From Algoriphagus sp. NG3 (GTDB taxonomy: Bacteria > Bacteroidota > Bacteroidia > Cytophagales > Cyclobacteriaceae): a stretch of DNA of 64,000 nt. Numbering within the stretch: the stretch's first letter is position 1; every line of letters starts with the position of its first letter. Location of the stretch: the NCBI RefSeq assembly GCF_034119865.1, contig NZ_CP139421.1, positions 2,170,001 through 2,234,000 on the forward strand. The letters run 5' to 3'. Shown in pieces: positions 55,360 to 64,000 of the stretch. A program made the translations under genes and the position numbers. The notes beneath the pieces are model-generated. The model was given only the letters and a program-made list of their open reading frames with translations, did not search any database and was not told the origin of the DNA.

Positions 55360-56022
55360 TCATTGGTTTTTCTCCCTCATTTTGGCTTCCATTATTTCGG
55401 AAGCTTCTTTAAGATTGTAACCTTCAGCAGCAAGGTAATTGTTGATCCTTCCTTTATACTTACCAAACCAGGCATGCTTATCTTTAGAACTGCCAGCCAT
55501 GAAAGCATGTTCCCTGGCTTCTACCAGGTTTTTCTGGACAAATTCCTTTTGATCGGTTGTCAATTCAGGAAGCATTTCTACATAAACCTGATAGGTATTT
55601 GGCGCAACATTGTAAGTGAGACCATCCTTCACAGCAGTGATCTGACCCTCGTTCAAATCCTTCTTCAGACTGGTCAAAAATGATTTTCTTAATCTATCTA
55701 ATTCCTTTTGGGACTTGTTCTCCAAAGAAAGCTTCTTCCTCTCCCATTTTTCAGGATTGTCCTTCAGTGCTTTCTTCTCAGCCTCCAATCTGGCTGACTG
55801 TTTGTCTTGCAGTGCGCTCAGATCCCTATATTCCTTTGCTATGGTTTGCTTTACCCTTTCCTTTTTCTCCTCATCTGATATATCCAGAGTCTGGACGATT
55901 TTATCAGCTCTTTCCAAGGTTACTTTTACATATTCAGGATCCGCATCCTGTGCATTTGCTTCCATTACCTGGAAAAATGAAAAGCTTACCATCAGCACTA
56001 GTATCTTTTTAATCTGTTTCAT
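55360..56022 (-). CDS. DUF3826 protein, secreted
   Basis: The product is 220 residues with a signal peptide (FSFFQVMEANAQ). The mature part is helical and highly charged (LDISDEEKKERVKQTIAKEY, KKLSLENKSQKELDRLRKS), with a conserved C-terminal region (FGKYKGRINNYLAAEGYNL). DUF3826 proteins are commonly encoded beside pectate lyases in Bacteroidota loci, and their role is not known. Here it lies 264 bp downstream of PL1 and upstream of the beta-helix protein, so it is probably a periplasmic accessory factor. Confidence 0.8.
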   Translation of the reverse strand: MKQIKKILVLMVSFSFFQVMEANAQDADPEYVKVTLERADKIVQTLDISDEEKKERVKQTIAKEYRDLSALQDKQSARLEAEKKALKDNPEKWERKKLSLENKSQKELDRLRKSFLTSLKKDLNEGQITAVKDGLTYNVAPNTYQVYVEMLPELTTDQKEFVQKNLVEAREHAFMAGSSKDKHAWFGKYKGRINNYLAAEGYNLKEASEIMEAKMREKNQ

Positions 56023-56286
56023 GGGTTCTTGTGTTTTTAATAATATAGACCAGTGAGCATCATTTAGGAAAGCCCCTTCAGGTTTGATATTTAAATTTCT
56101 ATGGATTCCATATACCTAATGAATGTCTGTGGAAAAACTAAAACCTGGCAGGACTCAACTAACTTTACAATGAAATTGATTTACTTTCAGGAACCAAGCT
56201 TCCTAAATCCCCGAACCAACCAACTCACGAAATGGCAGTTCTAGAAGATATGTAAGGCCTCCTTTGTATCAAGCAGTATTAGGATC

Positions 56287-57987
56287 TTAAAACAAGCTAT
56301 TCTTCCCTTCAAGTGTGTCTTTGTTGTTTGACAGATCCTTCCAATCTACTTTTTTCTTAGGATCGATTCCATTGATGTATTTTTCGATATTTGTATAGCC
56401 ATCATTAGTTAGATCCCCGTTTGCATCGGATGGATCATTAGGATCCAATCCGAATTTGATTTCCCATTCATCCGGCATACCATCCTGATCTGTATCCTGA
56501 TATGACTCGCCTTTGTACTCGGGATATCCTCCTACCTGACTGATATCGGTGATAATACCCAACTTGTACGAATCGGCAGGCAGTCTTCTGTGTTCAAATT
56601 GATAAAACGAATCAGGATCTAGTCCTTCTACATATTCAGCCTTACCGGTTCTTACTGTTCTGATGACTCTTTCATCCACAGGATCTCTTCGGGGTATTGT
56701 CGCTCCGGCATTTGCCAACACGTAGTTGTAGGCGTCTTCTGCTGGCGTGATTGTTAAGCTGGGCATTGGAAAAGGCTTATGTGATCTGATTCTTGGGAAA
56801 TACACGTTCTTCGCTTCTTCAAAAGGTATATTTCCGTCCTTATTGTTCAGCTGTACACCTCCATCCCAATTATCTGCAGTCACATTTGGCACACCTTCTA
56901 CAATATTACCTTCTACATAGGCTCTACCATAGATAGTAGTGTCTAGTTTCGAAAGGACAGCATCTGGCCTTAAAATCCTAAATCTGATGTCTGAATTTTC
57001 AGGAGTGATAGGGCCTGGCTTATAGTAATTGTTGATGATGTTGTACTTGGCCATATAATCTCCACCGTCAGTGGTTCTGTGGCTCCAATTGAAAACCACA
57101 TTGTTGACAAAATTGAAAATACCATTCCAACCAATCGATGGATTCCTTCCTGCATTACTAGCCCAAAGATTTCTCATAAAAGAACAGTTCTCCCCGCCCA
57201 AGGTACTTCCCAGAGAGTGATTATAGGTATCTAATCCCTCGGAGAAAATACTGTTTTGAATAGTGATGTTCACCGTTCCGCGCTTCTCTTCTTTATAGTC
57301 ACCTCCTGGACTATACATATGTCTGTAAATTGACATGTTTTCATCCAATCCCCAGCTTGCTGACACGTGGTCAATCATAATATTCCCTACAGGGTTGCCT
57401 CCGATCGCATCGTCTCTCCTTCCTACAAAGGTCTCTCCTCTTCTGAATCTCATATGCCGGATGACCACATCGTGGGTATCAATCCAAACTGTCTCACCGG
57501 CAACGACAACACCGTCTCCGGGAGCTGTTTGCCCCGCAATAGTTACATAGGGTGCCCGGATAATCAACGGGCTTTCTAGTCTGATGATCCCAGCTACATT
57601 GAATACTATTATCCTAGCACCACCTTGCTCACACGCCTCTCTCAAAGTCCCTGGACCTCTATCTTCCAAACTAGTTACTGTATAGATTTTCCCACCACGA
57701 CCGCCGTAGGAAAACATTCCTCCGCCCTCTGCACCAGGGAATGCCGGAATATCGGCTTGCTCCAAGTCAGTAGGCCTAAATGCCCAAGGAACGTATGCCT
57801 TACCTTCAGAAGCTTCCTTCAGCACAATTGGCAGAGCTTTTTCCCAAGCCAAATCCGAAAGCCTTTCTGCTTCATTCATAATGGAATCCGACTTTTCCTG
57901 GGCTTCAGCAGGGATTTTGGGATATTGGGCAAGTACTGAGCTGCTTAGACTCATTGTCAAAGCAATGAGTAAATACTTCATTTTCAT
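56287..57987 (-). CDS. Pectate lyase, PL1 family, with Ca-binding repeat
   Basis: This 566-residue protein has a signal peptide (ALTMSLSSSVLAQ). Residues from about 70 to 450 form the PL1 beta-helix (FPGAEGGGMFSYGGRGGK, GTLREACEQGGARIIVFNVAG, IMIDHVSASWGLDENMSIY). The region from about 500 to 545 is a Ca-binding thrombospondin-3/EF-like repeat (DTDQDGMPDEWE, DANGDLTNDGYTNIEKY). It cleaves alpha-1,4-galacturonan by beta-elimination, probably at the surface or in the periplasm. It is the first enzyme gene after susCD in transcription order, consistent with backbone attack. Confidence 0.9.
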   Translation of the reverse strand: MKMKYLLIALTMSLSSSVLAQYPKIPAEAQEKSDSIMNEAERLSDLAWEKALPIVLKEASEGKAYVPWAFRPTDLEQADIPAFPGAEGGGMFSYGGRGGKIYTVTSLEDRGPGTLREACEQGGARIIVFNVAGIIRLESPLIIRAPYVTIAGQTAPGDGVVVAGETVWIDTHDVVIRHMRFRRGETFVGRRDDAIGGNPVGNIMIDHVSASWGLDENMSIYRHMYSPGGDYKEEKRGTVNITIQNSIFSEGLDTYNHSLGSTLGGENCSFMRNLWASNAGRNPSIGWNGIFNFVNNVVFNWSHRTTDGGDYMAKYNIINNYYKPGPITPENSDIRFRILRPDAVLSKLDTTIYGRAYVEGNIVEGVPNVTADNWDGGVQLNNKDGNIPFEEAKNVYFPRIRSHKPFPMPSLTITPAEDAYNYVLANAGATIPRRDPVDERVIRTVRTGKAEYVEGLDPDSFYQFEHRRLPADSYKLGIITDISQVGGYPEYKGESYQDTDQDGMPDEWEIKFGLDPNDPSDANGDLTNDGYTNIEKYINGIDPKKKVDWKDLSNNKDTLEGKNSLF

Positions 57988-58550
57988 AGAAACTACTGGT
58001 TTAATCTTTTATTTCTAATGCTCCCTGACCTTACTGGCAGGAAAGTTTGATCTATTAAATTCCGAATTTGAATAGTACCAGGAAGTCAGTTGGGGTACAC
58101 ACGTTGGTATATATGACTACCACATAGTCCAAAGTATATAAAAACCAGATAATCAACTGATCATATATCGTTTTGTCCCCATTTCCGATAGACTGCGGAT
58201 ATGCTTACCATTCCGCTATACCATAAAGGGTGAAAGGACATTAAAATCTCATCGCATCAAAAAAAGAATTTATTCAAAATGATGAGCGGTTTTAATCCAT
58301 TGTGAAAACAATCGAAAATTGGAAAAACTAGGCGAAGGATCACCAGAAGTTCCGAAGGAACGCCACCTACTAACCCATCACCTCGGCTACCTACCAGATG
58401 GCCCTATGTGACGCTTTGGGGTGAGGTTCGGGATTACAAATCCCGAACAGCTGACAACTCTACAAGGGGGGATTCCAAACTTTGGCTAACAGTGAAAAAG
58501 CCAGTCCAAAATAATTTCGGGCTGGCTCTTAAAGCTACTGGTGTAATCTA
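57988..58550. other. Spacer between SusD and PL1 genes
   Basis: This 563-bp spacer has a terminator just behind the SusD stop and a perfect hairpin at 58426-58448 (GTTCGGGATT/AATCCCGAAC, 3-nt loop). A short palindrome GTTCCGAAGGAAC lies near 58350. The remainder is AT-rich; a promoter for the enzyme genes may lie in 57988-58300, but I could not identify it. No gene is visible. Confidence 0.6.
58493..58527 (-). terminator. Intrinsic terminator after the SusD-like gene
   Basis: On the minus strand, AGCCAGCCC pairs with GGACTGGCT (one mismatch) around an 11-nt loop and is followed by a T-run. The hairpin begins about 24 nt past the SusD stop. It would reduce read-through into the enzyme genes, a common feature of Sus-type loci. 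Confidence 0.65.
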
Positions 58551-60539
58551 CTAATCCGCTAAGGGGTCAAACGTGCCTGAACCGTTCAAACCATCCCAGC
58601 CTTTGGTCTGTTCCAGATAAGGTGATGCAGTCATGACCTCTTGATTCAATCCACTGAAGTAGTACTCAGGATACCAAGTGAACACCCAGTCATTGTTTGT
58701 GGGGTCAAGATCATCTTTGAGAACAATCTGGAAATAATTTTCATACAAATAGTCCAAATATTCCTCTTCTGATTCTATACCAGCCGGGTAATCATCCGGG
58801 GTACGGTCTGCCAGGATCGCATCTTCCCCACCGTCACTCACCAGAGGATCATCTGAGCCTATATATAAATTTGGATTGACTACCACAAAGATACCCTGTC
58901 GCCTGGTACCATTGATAGGTTCCATTCCCAGTCTTGTGGTAGTGCCATACGTATCATCCAGTAGAAGCCATCTTCTCAGATCCCAGTACCTCCTACCTTC
59001 ATAGGCAAACTCCACCTTTCTTTCGTTCAATACTGCCGCAAAAGCCTGATCCCTGCCCATGCCCATGCCTAAACCAAAGGTGCCGTCAAGATTTTGGATA
59101 CCTGCCCTTTCCCTGATTTCCATAATGGCATTTAAACCTTCCTGAATATTACCTATACCAATAGCCGCTTCGGCCAGATCCAGTACGACTTCAGCAAAGC
59201 GGATTTCCATGACAGCCAAGCCGCTCAGTGCGAAATTGTCCTCGTCAGTTGCGTTTGGATCAGTGGCCTTGCGAAGATAGATTCCACTTGAATTAGGGTT
59301 TTGCTCAGTGGACTCTAAGGTATAAGATGCTTCATCACCACTTCTAGCCCATCTGTAATTCCACAGTCTATACTCAGTATTTTGCCGGTAAGGCCATTTT
59401 GCCCCATTAAACACAAAAGTTTTATAGAATCTCGGATCCCTGTTTTTATAAAATTTGCCTGGATCGTATTCATAAACGGTGGATTCTCCAGGATTTTTAC
59501 CGTCTGCCATAGGAAAAGCATCTAGCATTTGTTTAGTAGGAGCCATCTGGCCTCCTCCATTGATTTCCCTGGGACGGCAAGCCCTTTCCCATCCGTTGTT
59601 TTTTCTGGTCTGGTCTGAGGTTCTGTTGTTAAATCCATAAATCATTACAGCCTCAGGATTGTCCACTTTTTGTAGCCACATCTTTTCCCAGGCCTCCCCA
59701 GTCTCCAAATCTCCGGCACTGAACAGACCGAATCCATTGGATTCCAAAATACTGCGTGCATTCTGAGCTGTGGTATAGGCTTCTTGCCACCTGGACACAT
59801 CGTCACCTCTATTGAACAATGGACTTGCCCAGGCGATCATAACGCGGCTTTTGAGGGCAGCAGCAGCCCCGCTGGTAATCCGTCCCCAGCTGGAAGAAGG
59901 CCATTTTCCCGGCAACAACTCAATTGCCTTGTCCAAATCAGCTTTAATCTGATCAATGCATTCTTTGGTGGAGCTTCTTGGAACCTGGGTTTCTTCCGGA
60001 TCTCCCTGAATTGGATTTTGTGCTTTCAAAACGATGGGGACGCCGCCATAAATCTTCACCAAATCCCAATATTGCCAGGCTCTCCAGAAATACATCTGCC
60101 CTTTCAATTCATTAATGAGTTCTTCCGGTAGTCCTCCTTCATCAATGTTTTCCAAGAATAGGTTGATTTGTCTCATCCGTGTCCAGGTATTGTTCTGGAT
60201 ACTACCTCCCATCCGGTTCCCGAAATACTCCAAGGCATGATCTTGGGTAAATGACACATGAGAATAAGGTTGGTTGAGGGCACTACCGCCCGGTAATTCA
60301 TCTGTATTTTTGGAAAATTCAAACCCTCCGAATAGATCCCAGATCTGATTTCTGCCATTATTGGCCGGAGAGAATAGACCATATACATAATCCACGTAAG
60401 CCGTGGCCATGGCCGGGTCTTGAAAGACCTGCTCGTTCATTCCGGTCAGATCTCTTTTTTCTTCCAAAAAATCATCATTACATGCGCTGAACACCAAAAA
60501 AAGCAGTGTCAGACCCCATATATTTTTATAATTCTTCAT
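58551..60539 (-). CDS. SusD/RagB-family outer-membrane lipoprotein
   Basis: This 662-residue protein has a lipoprotein signal (LLFLVFSACNDDF), so Cys anchors it to the outer membrane. The SusD/RagB pattern is evident: LKGQMYFWRAWQYWDLVKIYGGVPIVL in the TPR half, and LNERKVEFAYEGRRYWDLRRW near the C-terminus. It captures oligosaccharides at the cell surface and hands them to the partner SusC channel, encoded 31 bp upstream. Genes behind it point to pectin oligosaccharides as ligand. Confidence 0.93.
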   Translation of the reverse strand: MKNYKNIWGLTLLFLVFSACNDDFLEEKRDLTGMNEQVFQDPAMATAYVDYVYGLFSPANNGRNQIWDLFGGFEFSKNTDELPGGSALNQPYSHVSFTQDHALEYFGNRMGGSIQNNTWTRMRQINLFLENIDEGGLPEELINELKGQMYFWRAWQYWDLVKIYGGVPIVLKAQNPIQGDPEETQVPRSSTKECIDQIKADLDKAIELLPGKWPSSSWGRITSGAAAALKSRVMIAWASPLFNRGDDVSRWQEAYTTAQNARSILESNGFGLFSAGDLETGEAWEKMWLQKVDNPEAVMIYGFNNRTSDQTRKNNGWERACRPREINGGGQMAPTKQMLDAFPMADGKNPGESTVYEYDPGKFYKNRDPRFYKTFVFNGAKWPYRQNTEYRLWNYRWARSGDEASYTLESTEQNPNSSGIYLRKATDPNATDEDNFALSGLAVMEIRFAEVVLDLAEAAIGIGNIQEGLNAIMEIRERAGIQNLDGTFGLGMGMGRDQAFAAVLNERKVEFAYEGRRYWDLRRWLLLDDTYGTTTRLGMEPINGTRRQGIFVVVNPNLYIGSDDPLVSDGGEDAILADRTPDDYPAGIESEEEYLDYLYENYFQIVLKDDLDPTNNDWVFTWYPEYYFSGLNQEVMTASPYLEQTKGWDGLNGSGTFDPLAD

Positions 60540-60570
60540 AGCTATATAATATTTTATATTGTCGATTAAC

Positions 60571-63500
60571 TTAAAAACCCAGATTCAAACCCAAAGAGTA
60601 GGTTCTCAACTGTGGGTAGCTATCCCATGATCCCCCTATTGCGTTTTTATAGCCAAATGGGTTATAAAAGTTTACAGGATTGAGCACTGTCATAAACACC
60701 CTGGCATTACTCATTTTTAGTTTTTCAGAAACATGTTTAGGTACGGTATAGCTTAGATTGATATTTCTGATGAAAAATCTAAAACTGTCAACTCTCCAGA
60801 ATTCAGACCTTGGCTTTAAACTGATGTCCTCCCAGCGTGGATTTGGAAAGTTTCCCCCAGGGTTCAGCTCTGGGTCATAAATATCCGCCCAATAAGCTGG
60901 CATGCTTTGAAATGTTCTGCTGATATTTTGATGCATGGGGTTTCTGGCATCGTATTCAGCCCAGCCTCCCCAAAAGGTAGAAAGCACTGCATTCAGTCGA
61001 ATGCCTTTATATCCCAATTTGATAGTAGAACTTATTCCCTGAGCGCTGTTTGGCTTTTCCAGCTGGATTTGATCGTTATTGTCTATAATCCCATCGGGAT
61101 CTGCAAAAGTACCATCAGGCTGAAGAGGGCCTCTAATATCCCTATAGTACAACATCCCAGGCTGAAGCTGGTCAACTGGTGTACCAAAAACAGAGGTGAT
61201 ACTATACTGTTCTACATACCTGTCAATATCATCTTGTGATTTGAACATCCCCAGATAATCCATTCCCCAAACTCCAGGATCACTTGGTTCGCCTGGTCTT
61301 GGATTCCAAGGATATAAAATGTCCACATCGTTGAAGTTACCCGTAACCACTTTATTGTTACCTCTGCCATATCGTAGATCTATTCCATAATCGAAAGCCC
61401 CTAACTGGTCTCTCCAGCCTATCCCCAATTCAAAACCATATCGGTGAAATTCCATATGGTTTTCCTCAGCGACGGTGCCCCCTACTGTGACAGGTACATT
61501 TCCAGTAACCTGTATAAGCTTGTCTGTTTCCTTGTTGTAGTATAGCTCTATGACTGAGGAAAGTCTTCCATCTAAAAAGTTGGCATCAATACCCACGTTA
61601 TTTTGAAAATCCTGACTCCAAGTAGCATCTCTATTAGGGGATGCTTCCATTTTCATTCCTGTAGAAGCTTCGCTATTGTCACCAAATACTGCTCCTTTTC
61701 CATTCTGAAATGTATAGCGCTGTCTCCATAGCCAAGCTCCCATTTCATCCCTTCCCAGCACTCCCACGGAATATCTGATCTTCAAAAAATCAATCCATGA
61801 AGAATTGAAGAAATTTTCATTTGATATTATCCACCCTGCGGATACGGAGTAAAATTTACCCCAATAGTTTTCAGGGGCGAATTTTGTCGATGCATCAGAG
61901 CGAAACAGAAATTCCGCCAAGTACTTCTCTCCATAGCTATAATTGGCTCTTCCCACATAGCCCAAAGAGCCGGATTCCCTTCCTGAGGTTCTACCGTCAA
62001 TCTGACCAAAGGCTGTGCTGAACTGGCCATTGGTGAAGTTGGTTGGTTCATCTTTCCATACATCTTCTTGGGAGGATTCTGCTTCTGCTTTTTCTATACT
62101 GAACAGTGCACTTACATTATGCTTACCAAAGCTTCTGGCATAATTCACAGTGAAGTTCACTTGGGTAGAAAGAAAGTTGCTGTTGGAATAATAAAGCCTA
62201 TCGCCATTTTTGTACTCACTGCTTGTCAGTACTTCCGCTCCATCGTAGATATGCTGGTTTTGGCCTAATCTATCAAACTCATATAGCCTGTATCTTGTGC
62301 CTACTTGAGATCCTCGATTGCTGCCCATATTTCTACCATAGGCAATTCTAGCTTTCAGTCCTTCTAAAAACGGCACCTCATACTCCGCATAGACATTCAC
62401 GCTCATGTTCATGTCACGGTTGGTAGCCAGATTGTTTAATTTCTGGATTTCATAATAATGATACTGTGACAAGGAGGCTGTACCCGGTATCCTGACGGGA
62501 AGACCATCTACATAGGCCGGTACGTATCGTGGTGTCAGCAGTAAATTCTTGTAATCGTTTTCATCATTCTCACCTCCTATTTTATTAAACGTTTTTGTTT
62601 GATCCGTATAGTATCCTGCTAGTTGAATTCCAGCTTTCAGGTTATTCATGACATCAATATCGGCCCCAGCCCTAAAATTCCACCTGTCATAGTCCAAGGT
62701 GCTTAGATTGCCTTCTTGCGTGAAATAAGAAACACTGGCAAAATAGCTGGACTTGTCATTGCCACCGCTCACGTTCAGATTATGACGCATGGTTGTGGCA
62801 GAAGACCAAGCATCCTCTAGCCAGTCATACTCATTTGTTCTAAAATGTTCAAGCTCATCTTGGGAAAAAAATCGGTCAGGGTTATTTGTAGGATCTACAT
62901 TATAGCCGTAAGGCCCATTTAGAATATTGTAATATTGGCCAAATTCATATGCACTTAGCATTTTGGTCCGGTAAGCCTCATCATTTAGCCCCATAGAGCC
63001 ACTGTAACTGAACCTGGGCTTGCCGTCCTTACCTCTTTTAGTAGTTACTATTACTGCGCCACTGGCGCCTCTGGAACCGTAGATCGCCGCTGAAGCATCT
63101 TTCAAAAAAGAAATACTTTCGATCTCTGCAGGATCAAGTGTATTGAAACGGGTTTGATCATTACTACCATCTGCTGCGATCTGAATCACCCCATCAATTA
63201 CATATAGCGGGACTATACCATTTCCGTTTTTTGCAAATGTATCCGCACCTCGGATCCTGATGGAAGCCTGAGACCCGGGACGATTACCTCCGCCTCCTAC
63301 ACCTACACCCAACACTCTACCCGCTAAGGCTGTAGAAATGTCACCTGTAGGCAGATCCTCGAATTCAGTAGGATCTATTGTCTCTACTGCCCCTGTCAAG
63401 TGGGTTTTCTTCATTTCACCATACCCAACTACCACAACCTCCTCCAGTGCGCTGTCATCTATTTCTAATATGATGTCGTAGCTAGTTTTATTGGGAAGTA

Positions 63501-64000
63501 CTTTGACTTTCTTGGTGATAAAGCCAATATATGAAATTACTAAAGTCCCATTTTCCGGCGCATCTATAGTAAATTCACCATTTAATCCAGTAGCTGTACC
63601 GAAGTCGGTTCCTTCCACCAAAACTGTTGCCCCGGGCAAAGGTTCTCCTTCCTCATCGTAAACTTTCCCGGTGATAGAAACATCAACTTCAATGATACTT
63701 TTCTGATCTGCGGGAAGCTGCTTGACGCTGATCCTATTATTTACCTGCTGGAAGGATAACTGGTGGGATGCGGAAAGTTTTAATAATATATCCTCCAGTG
63801 ATTCATTGTCACTCTTCAGGCTAACACTTCTTTGGGTATCCACATTTTTAGTATCATACACAAATGAAAATTCTGTTTTCTCATTGAGTATTGAAAACAC
63901 TTCTGAAAGGCTTGCATTTTCAACTTCAATATTCACGAAGACCTCCTTTAGGCTCTTTGTCTGGGCTGTTAAATCAGCCGCAAATAATATGGGAAGACAG
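60571..64000 (-). CDS. SusC/RagA-family TonB-dependent receptor with STN domain (5' end beyond window)
   Basis: The reading frame stays open to base 64000, so the N-terminus is cut off by the window edge and the GTG at 63936 is not the start. The first visible codons read as the end of a signal peptide (LPILFAADLTAQ). A STN domain follows (NASLSEVFSILNEKTEFSFV), then a CarboxypepD-reg domain (GKVYDEEGEPLPGATVLVEG), the TonB-box-like VVVVGYGEMKK, the plug (SISFLKDASAAIYGSRGASG) and a 22-strand barrel to YSLGLNLGF. It imports oligosaccharides with SusD. The STN domain implies signalling to an anti-sigma factor, whose gene is not in the window. Confidence 0.93.
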   Translation of the reverse strand, partial: CLPILFAADLTAQTKSLKEVFVNIEVENASLSEVFSILNEKTEFSFVYDTKNVDTQRSVSLKSDNESLEDILLKLSASHQLSFQQVNNRISVKQLPADQKSIIEVDVSITGKVYDEEGEPLPGATVLVEGTDFGTATGLNGEFTIDAPENGTLVISYIGFITKKVKVLPNKTSYDIILEIDDSALEEVVVVGYGEMKKTHLTGAVETIDPTEFEDLPTGDISTALAGRVLGVGVGGGGNRPGSQASIRIRGADTFAKNGNGIVPLYVIDGVIQIAADGSNDQTRFNTLDPAEIESISFLKDASAAIYGSRGASGAVIVTTKRGKDGKPRFSYSGSMGLNDEAYRTKMLSAYEFGQYYNILNGPYGYNVDPTNNPDRFFSQDELEHFRTNEYDWLEDAWSSATTMRHNLNVSGGNDKSSYFASVSYFTQEGNLSTLDYDRWNFRAGADIDVMNNLKAGIQLAGYYTDQTKTFNKIGGENDENDYKNLLLTPRYVPAYVDGLPVRIPGTASLSQYHYYEIQKLNNLATNRDMNMSVNVYAEYEVPFLEGLKARIAYGRNMGSNRGSQVGTRYRLYEFDRLGQNQHIYDGAEVLTSSEYKNGDRLYYSNSNFLSTQVNFTVNYARSFGKHNVSALFSIEKAEAESSQEDVWKDEPTNFTNGQFSTAFGQIDGRTSGRESGSLGYVGRANYSYGEKYLAEFLFRSDASTKFAPENYWGKFYSVSAGWIISNENFFNSSWIDFLKIRYSVGVLGRDEMGAWLWRQRYTFQNGKGAVFGDNSEASTGMKMEASPNRDATWSQDFQNNVGIDANFLDGRLSSVIELYYNKETDKLIQVTGNVPVTVGGTVAEENHMEFHRYGFELGIGWRDQLGAFDYGIDLRYGRGNNKVVTGNFNDVDILYPWNPRPGEPSDPGVWGMDYLGMFKSQDDIDRYVEQYSITSVFGTPVDQLQPGMLYYRDIRGPLQPDGTFADPDGIIDNNDQIQLEKPNSAQGISSTIKLGYKGIRLNAVLSTFWGGWAEYDARNPMHQNISRTFQSMPAYWADIYDPELNPGGNFPNPRWEDISLKPRSEFWRVDSFRFFIRNINLSYTVPKHVSEKLKMSNARVFMTVLNPVNFYNPFGYKNAIGGSWDSYPQLRTYSLGLNLGF

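Noticed and set aside
63900..63936. GTG at 63936 as the SusC start
   Set aside because: The frame stays open to 64000 and encodes the end of a signal peptide upstream, so the true start is outside the window.

Overview
The window reads as chromosomal DNA of a Bacteroidota member, most probably of the Cyclobacteriaceae / Algoriphagus-Echinicola type. The evidence is a SusC/SusD pair, many secreted lipoproteins and glycosidases, the absence of Shine-Dalgarno sequences, parE-parC in tandem, and intergenic DNA filled with REP-like palindromes and degenerate word repeats. The genus assignment is inference. I see no tRNA, rRNA, CRISPR array, intact insertion sequence or prophage.

Layout. 1-1038 is gene-free repeat DNA. 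1039-3484 holds a FucP-like MFS transporter and a XylR-type regulator (minus strand). 4064-8683 is a small plus-strand locus: a YdjC/ChbG-like deacetylase, a sialidase-fold protein and a 736-residue propeller + (alpha/alpha)-barrel protein. 9043-12835 carries an ECF sigma factor, an AraC regulator and two hypothetical genes between repeat-rich spacers. 13087-30378 is mainly housekeeping: trmH, parC, parE, a sterol-desaturase-like enzyme, a ROK kinase, a YkgJ-like Fe/Zn-cluster protein, an ArsC-fold protein, an S1 protein, a 3-hydroxyacyl-CoA dehydrogenase, a deoxynucleoside kinase, an Hpt protein and an S9 peptidase. 30830-34501 has a sugar isomerase-like protein and a sialidase-fold lipoprotein, divergent from a FucR-like GntR regulator.

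34755-64000 is one large minus-strand polysaccharide utilisation locus. In transcription order it has SusC (cut by the window edge), SusD, pectate lyase PL1, a DUF3826 protein, a 1033-residue beta-helix + TIM-barrel-like protein, a GH140-like glycosidase, GH28, a sialidase-fold hydrolase, a DHDPS-family aldolase, an SSS symporter, an iron alcohol dehydrogenase, PdxA2, a DUF1537 acid-sugar kinase, an STN-esterase fusion, GH95 and an MGH1-like glycosidase. The enzyme set points to pectin, with several families shared with rhamnogalacturonan-II (RG-II) degradation.

The most interesting part is 40309-48121. Sialidase-fold hydrolase, aldolase, symporter, alcohol dehydrogenase, PdxA2 and DUF1537 kinase are packed tightly. 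They make chemical and stereochemical sense as a complete route for the RG-II sugar Dha (3-deoxy-D-lyxo-heptulosarate): release, import, cleavage to pyruvate plus D-threuronate, reduction to D-threonate, then kinase and PdxA2 to DHAP plus CO2. This is a prediction, not a demonstrated pathway.
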